Below are positions 55,739-63,708 of a stretch of 64,000 nt of DNA, piece after piece. This DNA comes from Neolewinella persica DSM 23188 (GTDB lineage: Bacteria > Bacteroidota > Bacteroidia > Chitinophagales > Saprospiraceae), in NCBI RefSeq assembly GCF_000373105.1, contig NZ_KB890431.1, positions 47,944 through 111,943 on the forward strand, written 5' to 3'. Below the pieces are notes generated by a model. That model had not been told where the DNA came from, did no database searches, and was given only the letters and a program-made list of their open reading frames with translations. Numbering within the stretch: position 1 is the first letter of the stretch; each line of letters starts with the position of its first letter. The translations under genes and the position numbers were made by a program.

Positions 55739-55754
55739 CTACCCGATCGGGTAG
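55739..55754. promoter_or_regulatory. 16-bp perfect palindrome CTACCCGATCGGGTAG
   Basis: A perfect palindrome 83 bp upstream of the T9SS protein start and about 300 bp upstream of the VWA gene. The form suits a dimeric regulator's operator; which gene it serves is open. Confidence 0.4.
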
Positions 55755-55867
55755 TACTGGGTAGGTTCCCGTTTAATCGCTTTGTTAAGTAGGTTATGGT
55801 CGCCACAAAAAGTAACTGAAGACCTACTCTAAGACAAATGGACTATTGCTTCGGAATTTTAGTCAAT

Positions 55868-55982
55868 TTTGCTTGCCTCCTTACTCCGCGCGAGAACCTT
55901 GTCGTGTATCACCTAGTGGACTGTTGTTGTAATCTTTCCTCCGTGCTTCTCCTCCTTACTCCGCGCGAGAAATTTGTCGTGC
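55868..55982 (+). repeat. direct repeats with CTCCTTACTCCGCGCGAGAA core
   Basis: CTCCTTACTCCGCGCGAGAA occurs twice, at about 55869 and 55950, each followed after 3 or 4 variable bases by TTGTCGTG. The same core, diverged, is found in both arms of the inverted repeat at 53370-53520. Confidence 0.75.
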
Positions 55983-56056
55983 AGGCTCTACAATCAACAA
56001 ACACCAAAACTGAATCCCCCCTCCAGCCGTTACTCTACCACAAGACCCAATAACCT

Positions 56057-57154
56057 ATGATCGGCTGGCGATTCAAAAATTACTTACCCGGGGAAGGCGA
56101 CGAAACCGACTTCGAAAAACTCCTGAAACTCTTCCAGGAACTGCTCACCCATACCTCCGGGAACGTGGGCGAAGCCCTCAGTTGGCTCACTGAGCTCGAT
56201 CGGCAGTACGAGCTGACGAACGACGACTACTCCATGGCCGATTTCATCCAGGAGCTGATCGACAAGAACTTCATCAAACCCGGCGATGGGCCCGGCAACC
56301 CGCCGTACATCCCAACCGCCAAGATGGAAGGTGAACTGCGGCAGAAAGCCCTGAAGGACATCTTCGGCGACATCAAGAAAACCAAACGAGGCAACCATTC
56401 CACCCGCTACTCCGGCCGGGGAGACGAACGGACCAGCGAACGCCGGCCCTTCGAATTCGGCGACGCGCTGGACAAACTGGCCGTCTCCGAATCCCTGCGC
56501 AACGCGCAGATTAATCACGGCATTGGTGAATTCAAATTGACCCACGACGATCTGGAGGTATTCGAAACCCATTACCAGGCGCAGATGTCGACCGTGCTGA
56601 TGATTGACATCAGCCACTCGATGATCCTCTACGGCGAAGACCGGATCACCCCGGCCAAGAAAGTAGCCATGGCCCTGAGTGAATACATCACCACCCGGTT
56701 CCCGAAGGATACGCTGGACATCATCGTATTCGGCAACGATGCCTGGGAAGTGCAGATCAAGGACTTGCCTTACCTGCAGGTCGGTCCCTACCACACCAAT
56801 ACGGTGGCGGGTCTGGAATTGGCGATGGATATCCTGCGCCGCAGGCGCAACCCCAACAAGCAGATCTTCATGATCACCGACGGCAAGCCAACCTGCATCA
56901 AACGGGGTAACCGGTACATCAAGAACAGCGCCGGATTAGACCGAACCATCGTGAACCGAACCCTCAACCTGGCCGCCCGGTTGCGCAAACTGGCCATCCC
57001 CGTCACTACCTTTATGATCGCCCGCGATCCGTGGCTGGTGCAGTTCGTCCAGACATTTACCGAGACCAATGGCGGTAAAGCCTACTACAGCGGTTTGCAG
57101 GGCCTCGGCGATTTCGTCTTCCGGGATTATAAAAACAATAAAAAGAAACGATGA
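56057..57154 (+). CDS. VWA-domain protein
   Basis: 365 aa, cytoplasmic. The N-terminal ~170 residues are helical (FKNYLPGEGDETDFEKLLKL). A von Willebrand A domain follows with a complete MIDAS: DISHSM (Asp, Ser, Ser), the threonine in HTNTVAGLELAMDIL and the late aspartate in QIFMITDGKP. Proteins of this type usually work with a MoxR-type AAA+ ATPase in metal insertion or complex assembly; no such ATPase is adjacent. Its stop codon overlaps the possible start of the next frame (ATGA). Confidence 0.88.
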   Translation: MIGWRFKNYLPGEGDETDFEKLLKLFQELLTHTSGNVGEALSWLTELDRQYELTNDDYSMADFIQELIDKNFIKPGDGPGNPPYIPTAKMEGELRQKALKDIFGDIKKTKRGNHSTRYSGRGDERTSERRPFEFGDALDKLAVSESLRNAQINHGIGEFKLTHDDLEVFETHYQAQMSTVLMIDISHSMILYGEDRITPAKKVAMALSEYITTRFPKDTLDIIVFGNDAWEVQIKDLPYLQVGPYHTNTVAGLELAMDILRRRRNPNKQIFMITDGKPTCIKRGNRYIKNSAGLDRTIVNRTLNLAARLRKLAIPVTTFMIARDPWLVQFVQTFTETNGGKAYYSGLQGLGDFVFRDYKNNKKKR

Positions 57155-57798
57155 ACTACGATAGAGGAGTTGTACAATTGCAAGAACACTCGTCGGCCGA
57201 GACGCGACGTAGGAGCTGGCTCGTCCGCCGAGTGTCCGGCCTGCAAAGCCTCCACTCGGCCGACGAGTCAGGTCGTTCCTCCCGCCTCAGCGGACGAGCG
57301 AAGGCCTTGCTTACGATTTTTGCAATGATCTTGTGCCTCGCCTCACTTTCCGCCCAGCCCAAGCAAAAAGTCCCCCCGTTTCTGCAAAATCAACCCGCTC
57401 CTCAGGTCGTAGAGCTAGAGGGGAAAACCTTCCTGGTGCCAGATTTTTCCATCGCTCCGGCCCTCGCCGGCACCGGAGGCGCAGAATTCATCACTAATAC
57501 CCCGTTGGGCTTCCTCGCCACCCGGCGGACGAAAACAGGCCTACAGATTGACCTGCGCCGGTTCCGCGACGTTTTCCGTATCGATGAGTTTTACCGCTCC
57601 ACGCCTAACCCCTTAGCGGTGACTGAAGGCCTGGGACGGACGCCAAATGGTCCGGTCTTCGACTTCACGAAATCAGCGCCCCATCTTGCTTTCTTTTGCC
57701 GGCTGGAAATCAATGAGGATAAGGGTTTCATCATCCCGGCCAAATTTCGATTGGGTGGGCATACCTACTGGCAGGATAATTTAAGCCGCAGGGATTAA
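57151..57798 (+). CDS. exported hypothetical protein, start uncertain
   Basis: The frame opens with an ATG overlapping the VWA stop codon and would give 215 aa. Codons about 10-60 lie inside the multi-hairpin repeat element, however. A normal signal peptide (ALLTIFAMILCLASLSAQ) begins only near residue 52; a TTG at 57306 could be the original start, giving about 163 aa. The mature part (TFLVPDFSIAPALAGTGGAE, KTGLQIDLRRFRDVFRIDEF) matches no family I know. Either the element supplies a long hydrophilic N-region, or it sits in the leader and the ATGA overlap is incidental. Confidence 0.65.
   Translation: MNYDRGVVQLQEHSSAETRRRSWLVRRVSGLQSLHSADESGRSSRLSGRAKALLTIFAMILCLASLSAQPKQKVPPFLQNQPAPQVVELEGKTFLVPDFSIAPALAGTGGAEFITNTPLGFLATRRTKTGLQIDLRRFRDVFRIDEFYRSTPNPLAVTEGLGRTPNGPVFDFTKSAPHLAFFCRLEINEDKGFIIPAKFRLGGHTYWQDNLSRRD
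57178..57329. repeat. multi-hairpin repeat element, copy B, overlapping a gene start
   Basis: Starts TTGCAAGAACACTCGTCGGC and ends TTTTTGCAATGATC. Same order of four CTCGTC/CCGAG palindromes as copy A. The middle section differs most (GTGTCCGGCCTGCAAAGCC versus AGATCGGCCCGTAAC), with compensating changes such as CGAGTGTC/CTCCACTCG that keep stems. It overlaps the 5' part of the frame at 57151. Confidence 0.85.
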
Positions 57799-57941
57799 TC
57801 GGATTGGGTGGGACGACGGTATCGCGAATCAGATCAAGTGATCGCAACACCTTAGCGAAACCCAGGAAATGACATTTAGCACTTTGTTGCACCGTTTTTA
57901 CGAGCTCATATTGTTGGTTGGCTAACCAAGTCGAGCCGCTG

Positions 57942-58496
57942 ATGAAATCACTACCCGAATTAATTACTGAACGCCTCCGTTTATCTGCCCTGACGGTGAC
58001 GGATATTCCGCTCATTGTTCGTTATGCTGATAACAATAAGGTTGCCAGGTATACGGCCAATATTCCCCATCCCTATACGGAAAAAGACGCTGTCTTTTGG
58101 CTCAACCTGGCTAACGAAGGACTGAAAAGAAACAACCATTTCATCTTCGCTCTGCGGGATAAAGAAACCAATGCGTTTATGGGCGGGATTGGGCTTCGGC
58201 AACATCAACAATTCAAACGGGCAGAGCTGGGCTACTGGCTCGGGGAACCGTTTTGGGGGAAGGGGCTGACTACCGAAGCAGCGGGAGCGGTAATCGATTT
58301 TGGCTTTGGCAAACTGGGGTTGCGAAAAATCACCGCAAGGCATATTGTGGTTAATGGCGCTTCAGGTAAGGTGTTGTTGAAGAACGGTATGCAGCAAGAA
58401 GGGCTACTCCGGCGGGAGATAACCCGGGACGGGCAGGAGCGTGATGTGGCGGTTTATGGTTTATTGGTGGAGGATGTTGAAACTTTTCCCCGCTAA
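57942..58496 (+). CDS. GNAT N-acetyltransferase (RimJ/RimL-like)
   Basis: 184 aa from the ATG at 57942, preferred over a TTG at 57918. GNAT layout of the RimJ/L type: LITERLRLSALTVTDIPLIV, FIFALRDKETNAFMGGIGLR, AELGYWLGEPFWGKGLTTEA (acetyl-CoA loop) and LRKITARHIVVNGASGKVLL KNGM. Usually acetylates protein N-termini or small molecules; substrate unknown. A second GNAT gene follows 17 bp later on the same strand. Confidence 0.92.
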   Translation: MKSLPELITERLRLSALTVTDIPLIVRYADNNKVARYTANIPHPYTEKDAVFWLNLANEGLKRNNHFIFALRDKETNAFMGGIGLRQHQQFKRAELGYWLGEPFWGKGLTTEAAGAVIDFGFGKLGLRKITARHIVVNGASGKVLLKNGMQQEGLLRREITRDGQERDVAVYGLLVEDVETFPR

Positions 58497-58513
58497 GGAG
58501 CTTTTCCACGGGT

Positions 58514-59023
58514 ATGATTCGCCCCCTCACCCCCGACGATACCGAGGCCTTCATCGCCCTGCGCTACGAGGCTTTCACTACCGATCCACTTTCGTGGGAC
58601 CACGAACCCGGAACACCGATTGATCCCGAGGTTTGGCGGCCAAGAATTGCGGAAGTTCCAGGCCTGAAGTTTGTCCTGGGCTACTTCCTTACCGAAGACC
58701 GGGAAACGCCGGAACTGGCCGGGATCCTTGGCTTCACCCGCTACGAAAAGCCGAAACGCCGGCACCGTGCCATGTTGTGGGGCGTGTACGTTAGTCCGGC
58801 GGCACGCGGCCGAAACGCAGGCGGGCAATTGCTGGAGGAAACCCTGCGACGGGCCCGCCAATTGGAAGGTTTGGAGCGGGTTACGCTGACGGTTTCTCAC
58901 CTGGCACCGGCAGCTTTACACTTATACCGAAAGGCCGGCTTCGTCGAGTACGGGCGGGAGCCGGGCGCAGCCCGGACGGGAAAAGTGAGAATGGATGAAA
59001 TTTATATGTTATTGGAATTATGA
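58514..59023 (+). CDS. GNAT N-acetyltransferase
   Basis: 169 aa. N-terminal MIRPLTPDDTEAFIALRYEA, acetyl-CoA-binding VYVSPAARGRNAGGQLLEET (R-G-x-x-G/A type loop) and LYRKAGFVEYGREPGAARTG. Only distantly similar to the preceding GNAT, so not a recent duplication. The two are probably co-transcribed. An R19 copy begins 4 bases after the stop codon. Confidence 0.92.
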   Translation: MIRPLTPDDTEAFIALRYEAFTTDPLSWDHEPGTPIDPEVWRPRIAEVPGLKFVLGYFLTEDRETPELAGILGFTRYEKPKRRHRAMLWGVYVSPAARGRNAGGQLLEETLRRARQLEGLERVTLTVSHLAPAALHLYRKAGFVEYGREPGAARTGKVRMDEIYMLLEL

Positions 59024-59026
59024 TCC

Positions 59027-59045
59027 TTGCACCTGCGGCCCCGCC
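59027..59045 (+). repeat. R19 motif copy 16
   Basis: One substitution (position 15). It starts 4 bp after the GNAT stop codon, followed at 59095-59150 by units of the type CCCGATAACC / CCAGACAACC. Confidence 0.85.
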
Positions 59046-59094
59046 CACACTTCCTGTGACCAAATCCGAAATTAGCGTCTTTAAGGTCGACGAT

Positions 59095-59157
59095 TCCACA
59101 CCCCGATACCCTGATAACCAGACAACCCGATAACCTGACACCCCGATCCCCCGCAAA
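59095..59157 (+). repeat. simple-repeat array CCCGATAACCTGACAA upstream of the ATPase gene
   Basis: Repeated units ACCCCGATACCCTGATAACC, AGACAACCCGATAACCTGAC, ACCCCGATCCCC. They end about 20 bp before the start codon at 59175. Similar in sequence to the (CCCGACAA)n array before the DUF885 gene at 19741. Confidence 0.65.
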
Positions 59158-59174
59158 GCCGTACATTGTTCCCT

Positions 59175-61580
59175 ATGCCGACCACCGAACTCTCCATTAC
59201 CGATCCGGATCAGACCGTAAGCAGCGCGCTTGATAAAGCCATTGCTCAGGTCGTTACCCCCGATGCATCGTTCAGCGCTGACATCAACCATCTGGCCGCC
59301 CGAACCCGTGAACTGGCCGACGCCCTGGTGGCTCGGGGCGACGCCTGCCTCCTGGGTGTAGACGAAGATACCAATGACCTGGATTGCCGCTTGACACACT
59401 TCGTGTGGGCCGACCGGGCCAAGCATTTTCTCGTACTGTATCGTAACGTGCAGCTGCAATTGCAGACCGCTGCGTTGATGGTGGCCGACGGTCAGTGCCC
59501 TCCGAAACTGGTCACTGACTTGCACGCGCGTTCTTCCGAAACCCTGCAGGCAGCGGAAGGGGAGTGGGAGGAAGAGATGGCTAATTGGCGGAAACGCCTG
59601 GAAGGAAACCCCAAAAAACGCCAGGAGGCCCTGGATCGCTGGCAACAACAACACAACCCCTGGCCAGAATACCGCCAGCAGTTGTTGCAGGTCGGGCAGC
59701 AAGGAGAAAGCCTCGCTGTGGAGCATACTGTACTGCACCAACAAGTCGGTATCCTTAGCGAGATTCGGGAAATTCTGAAAGCATGTGCCACGGAGGCCCA
59801 AACTGCTCTTTCTGCCGCCATGTACCGCGCCGATGAGATCACGGCCTTCGTCACAGAGAGTGCCTCTGACGAGGCGGATCATCGCCCGGGCAAAATTGCC
59901 ACCAGGCTGGATGAGTACCTCAACGATGCCATTCCAGGTCGTCTCATTCATGAATTTACCAATGAATTGACAGAAAAAATTGGAGAGCTGGCCGAGCGGG
60001 TACGTGTGACGGTTGGGGCTGATCACGGCATGCTTCAATTCAAGGACGTGAACTTCCGCCGGGCTACGGATCAATGGATCTCCGCCGAGATCTTGCCGCA
60101 ACTCTATGAATTGTGGGAACTTAGCGACCAGACCAAGAGTGATCTTGGGGTAGCGATCGCTAATGTGCGGAACCGAACGCTGTTGTTGTCCAATGAGCTT
60201 AAAGCTGGTCGGCCGGCAGCATACGATGCAGATCAACTGAGCCAGCCGTTTTATAATTTCCTTGCCCGGACAAAAAATACCAAAGCGAACTTTTCTGCCA
60301 TCAGCAACGGTGCCCTCCTACTGATCGATAAGGACTTGCGGCTGACGTCCGTCTACCGGCCAGAGCCGGGTTTTCTACCACTCCCGCTTCAGTCAGGTAT
60401 CAATGAGTTCACCCGCCGGCAGGGGCAATTCTTTGTCGGTGTGAAAGATTGGTTCGGTGCAACATTTGCTGGCATCGAACGCTGGCGCGCCAACAATGAC
60501 CGGGAGGAGAAGATGAGTATGTCGGAGAAGATCGTTCGTGTCATCAGCCAACGTAAGCCTTCTCCCGGAAACGCTGCTTACACGAATATTTTGATGACGA
60601 AAGGCTATATCGGAGAGTCTTTTTTAGTGGGAAGAGAAGCCGAAAAAGCACACCTGACCAAACTGATCGAAAACTGGCAGCTTGGCTTTCGGGGAGCCGT
60701 TATGCTGACGGGCCGCCGGCTGTCGGGTAAAACCTTGTTTGGGGAACTCGTGGCCAATCGCCTTTTTTCCGGGACGGTCATCCGCCTTCAGCCCAATGCC
60801 ATCATAAACATCGGGGGGCGTCGAATGACTACGACGGGTAACCTGAGTGAAGCCCTCGACTTCATCGAGAAGTATACCTTACAGCTAAAACCAATGGTCT
60901 GGATCGATGATCTGGAAACCTGGTGGGATAAGTCGACCTCGTTGGCGGAAAATGTCCGGGAGTTGGCTGATCACATCGATGACTACTCCGGCCGGATCTT
61001 TTATCTTGTTGCAACGACGAATGCAGTTTACCACCACCTCGATCGCTTCATGGACATGGAAAGGTTCTTTCAGGCGGAGGTGAATCTGGATGATTTTCCG
61101 ATCGAAGATATGCAACGCGCCATCCGAATCCGACATGGTGCCACCCATAAAGCATTGGTGAATGCTGATGGGGATCCCTTTAGTGAAACGGCCTTCAGCC
61201 GGCGGGTCAGTAACCTGCACCGCGCTGCTGGCGGTAACGTTGGAGATACCCTGAATTACTGGGCCTGGCTGACGGAGTATTGTGACGAAAACCGGGTAAC
61301 CCCCAGTGGGCAACGGCGCTATAAAATGCCTGTTTTCGTATCGGCGGATACCGGGATTCTATTGACAACAATTTTCCTGGAACGACGAACGAATGAGTAC
61401 CACCTGCGCAAGCTATTAGGGCCCGCGTTCGAACTGCGCTACCGCAGTATCCTGCGTCGTCTGCTGCGTGTAGGCCTGCTAACCCGGCATAACGACGGCT
61501 GGTTGGAGATTTGCGAAAGCGTCGTCAATGACGTTGGCAGTGCGCTGGAAAATAATGGCTACCTAAATATACAAGACTGA
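59175..61580 (+). CDS. large P-loop ATPase of unknown function
   Basis: 801 aa from the ATG at 59175, no signal peptide or membrane segment. The N-terminal ~480 residues are largely helical and coiled-coil-like, with no known domain (WRKRLEGNPKKRQEALDRWQ). A P-loop ATPase module follows: VGREAEKAHLTKLIENWQ, Walker A GRRLSGKT (513-520), Walker B-like PMVWIDDLE (about 574) and a sensor-1-like VATTNAVYHHL. The C-terminus (RSILRRLLRVGLLTRHNDG) resembles a winged helix. The order recalls AAA+/Orc- or STAND-type switches. The stop overlaps the next start by one base (TGATG), implying translational coupling with the MscS-like gene. Confidence 0.75.
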   Translation: MPTTELSITDPDQTVSSALDKAIAQVVTPDASFSADINHLAARTRELADALVARGDACLLGVDEDTNDLDCRLTHFVWADRAKHFLVLYRNVQLQLQTAALMVADGQCPPKLVTDLHARSSETLQAAEGEWEEEMANWRKRLEGNPKKRQEALDRWQQQHNPWPEYRQQLLQVGQQGESLAVEHTVLHQQVGILSEIREILKACATEAQTALSAAMYRADEITAFVTESASDEADHRPGKIATRLDEYLNDAIPGRLIHEFTNELTEKIGELAERVRVTVGADHGMLQFKDVNFRRATDQWISAEILPQLYELWELSDQTKSDLGVAIANVRNRTLLLSNELKAGRPAAYDADQLSQPFYNFLARTKNTKANFSAISNGALLLIDKDLRLTSVYRPEPGFLPLPLQSGINEFTRRQGQFFVGVKDWFGATFAGIERWRANNDREEKMSMSEKIVRVISQRKPSPGNAAYTNILMTKGYIGESFLVGREAEKAHLTKLIENWQLGFRGAVMLTGRRLSGKTLFGELVANRLFSGTVIRLQPNAIINIGGRRMTTTGNLSEALDFIEKYTLQLKPMVWIDDLETWWDKSTSLAENVRELADHIDDYSGRIFYLVATTNAVYHHLDRFMDMERFFQAEVNLDDFPIEDMQRAIRIRHGATHKALVNADGDPFSETAFSRRVSNLHRAAGGNVGDTLNYWAWLTEYCDENRVTPSGQRRYKMPVFVSADTGILLTTIFLERRTNEYHLRKLLGPAFELRYRSILRRLLRVGLLTRHNDGWLEICESVVNDVGSALENNGYLNIQD

Positions 61581-62308
61581 TGGAAGCACTCATGCAACCT
61601 TACTTCAACTGGACCAACCTGATCCTGGTAGCCTTGCTGCTTTGGGGGGTGTACCTGTTGCTGAGCTACCTCAAGCGCAGCATGCAGGGCAGTGCCTTGC
61701 TGGGGCGACACCAGCGGCGGGCCATGGAAATTCTGTCCGGTTTTCTTCTGCTCTATGAACCGCTTACGGTACTTACCCTGACGATGATCTTCCTGTTCAT
61801 TAATCCCTTTACGCATGGCATTATGCTGATGGTGATTATCCTGGCGGCTTTCACGCGTATCCGGGACTATGTGAGTGGCCGTATTATCCAGACTTCCTCA
61901 CTTCTGGTGGAAGGCAAGCGGATGAAGACGGCGAAATCAACGGGTGTTATTTCCCGTATCGGCCGTATGGGCCTGTATCTGCAAACCGGGGAAGGTCTTC
62001 ACTTCGTCAACTACAGCAAATTACTGACCGAAGGCTACTCGCTAGCTACGGGTAAGGAAGTCGGGGGATACTACCAGCTACATATCCTCCCAAAGGAAAT
62101 GGAGGAGGAAGAATCCATCCGGTTCCTTGAGAACAAATTTGTCAGTACTCCTTATCTGGATCGCAGCTTCAGGCCGGAACTGACGATAAACGAAAAGAAC
62201 GACCGGGAAATCATGGCCCGGATCGCCGTACGGGAAGACCAACACCTGCGCGAACTTTTGCAACTGATGGAAGAGTGGGGCTACCCGGCCAGGATCGCCA
62301 GGAAATAA
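61580..62308 (+). CDS. MscS-like membrane protein
   Basis: 242 aa. Three hydrophobic helices (LILVALLLWGVYLLLSYL; LLYEPLTVLTLTMIFLF; GIMLMVIILAAFTRI), then a beta domain like the MscS middle domain: VSGRIIQTSSLLVEGKRMKT, TGVISRIGRMGLYLQTGEGL HFVNYSKLL. The C-terminal ~80 residues are charged and cytoplasmic. The pore helix of classical MscS is not obvious, so it may be a channel of the MscS superfamily or a sensor derived from it. Coupled to the ATPase gene upstream; the antiporter gene follows after 66 bp. Confidence 0.75.
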   Translation: MEALMQPYFNWTNLILVALLLWGVYLLLSYLKRSMQGSALLGRHQRRAMEILSGFLLLYEPLTVLTLTMIFLFINPFTHGIMLMVIILAAFTRIRDYVSGRIIQTSSLLVEGKRMKTAKSTGVISRIGRMGLYLQTGEGLHFVNYSKLLTEGYSLATGKEVGGYYQLHILPKEMEEEESIRFLENKFVSTPYLDRSFRPELTINEKNDREIMARIAVREDQHLRELLQLMEEWGYPARIARK

Positions 62309-62374
62309 ACTGTTTCCTACTCCTTTTATCTCCATTATCCTTATTCTTGTTTTCCCCTTTTATCTACTTGTATT

Positions 62375-63700
62375 ATGGAAAATATCGATGCGTATACGCT
62401 CATCATTGAAGCTTCACTGATTATTATTCTCTCTTTTATTTTTGGAGAAGTGGCTAAGCGTACAAATATTCCTTCGGTACTGATGCTCATCGTATTGGGC
62501 ATCTGTCTGAAGTTTGGCCTGGACTACTTTGGCATGGACGATCTGAATTTTCTGCCAGTACTCGAGATTCTGGGCATTGTCGGGCTGATCATGATTGTAT
62601 TGGAAGCGGCACTGGAGCTTAAACTGGAGCGGGATAAATTCCTCGCTATAGGAAAGGCCTTGCTTATTGCGCTTGTCGGCCTGGTTGCCTCGGCCTGGGC
62701 AGCGGCCGAGATTTTGGAATACTTTGTCCCGGGCATGGATACCACAACCGCCTGGCTCTACGCCACGCCGCTGTCAATCCTTTCCAGTGCAATCATTATC
62801 CCGAGTGTGGCCGGGCTCAAGGCTGAAAAGAAAGAGTTTCACGTCTACGAAAGTACGTTCTCCGATATCCTGGGTATCATGCTGTTCTACTTTCTGACCA
62901 GCCAGCTGCACGGGGAAGCCAGCGGGCCTCACGGAGAAGTGGCTGAGGCGGCAGAGTACTCTAACGGCGCGCTTGCCTACGGAGGGAAAATTCTGCTAAC
63001 GATTGTCGTTTCATTGATCGCCAGCTACGGAATCGTCCTGATCTTCCAGCGCATCAAAAGTCACGTAAAGCTCTTCTTATTGATCGCCGTCTTATTACTA
63101 CTGTACGGTATCGGTAAAAAATTCCACCTCTCCTCGTTGATCATCGTCCTCATCTTTGGCCTATTGATTGCTAATATGCGCTTGTTCTTCCGCGGCCCAT
63201 TAAAGAAATTCCTGGACTACAAAAAGGCATTACACATCTACGAAGGGCTACACGTGGTGACAATGGAAACTGCCTTCGTTGTCCGGACGTTCTTCTTCGT
63301 TATTTTCGGGGTAACCATCTCATTGGCCTCTCTCGTCAGTATTGATGTGGCGATCGTCAGCTTGCTTATCATTATAAGTATATACCTGATTCGGTACGTA
63401 ATTCTTCGGATTTTTATCGGGAAGGATATCTTCCCCCAGCTATTTGTGGCACCCCGGGGGTTGATCACCATCCTGCTCTTCTACGCCATTCCGGTTGAAG
63501 TAATTGTGCCTGGGTTTGAGCCGGGTATCTTGCTTTTCATCATTATCGGCACCAGCCTGATTATGACTTTCGCCATGATCGTGGATAAGAAACGGACGTC
63601 GGCCGCCCTGAGGAAAGTGGGAGATTCTCCCGTTGGCTACGAGCGGTGGCGGGCACCGACGTTGGCGGAGGCGGTGATAGAGGAAGATCCGGAGGGGTAG
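62375..63700 (+). CDS. cation/proton antiporter (CPA type)
   Basis: 441 aa with about 12 membrane helices. N-terminal LIIILSFIFGEVAKRTNIPS VLMLIVLGICLK and IVGLIMIVLEAALELKLERD are typical of CPA-type sodium or potassium/proton exchangers. Further landmarks are the STFSDILGIMLFYF block with an aspartate and VAPRGLITILLFYAI with the conserved basic residue near the end. No TrkA-N regulatory domain is attached; the tail is short. Third gene of the likely operon with the ATPase and MscS-like protein. Confidence 0.9.
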   Translation: MENIDAYTLIIEASLIIILSFIFGEVAKRTNIPSVLMLIVLGICLKFGLDYFGMDDLNFLPVLEILGIVGLIMIVLEAALELKLERDKFLAIGKALLIALVGLVASAWAAAEILEYFVPGMDTTTAWLYATPLSILSSAIIIPSVAGLKAEKKEFHVYESTFSDILGIMLFYFLTSQLHGEASGPHGEVAEAAEYSNGALAYGGKILLTIVVSLIASYGIVLIFQRIKSHVKLFLLIAVLLLLYGIGKKFHLSSLIIVLIFGLLIANMRLFFRGPLKKFLDYKKALHIYEGLHVVTMETAFVVRTFFFVIFGVTISLASLVSIDVAIVSLLIIISIYLIRYVILRIFIGKDIFPQLFVAPRGLITILLFYAIPVEVIVPGFEPGILLFIIIGTSLIMTFAMIVDKKRTSAALRKVGDSPVGYERWRAPTLAEAVIEEDPEG

Positions 63701-63708
63701 TCATTTTG

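Larger units (their letters stand above)
55657..56056. other. intergenic region, 400 bp, between divergent genes
   Basis: It contains the 16-bp palindrome at 55739 and the two direct repeats at 55870-55980. No convincing ORF. Confidence 0.55.

Noticed and set aside
58881..60236. 451-codon minus-strand frame
   Set aside because: It overlaps the GNAT and ATPase genes in antisense, has no recognisable motif, and the plus-strand proteins show clear domains.
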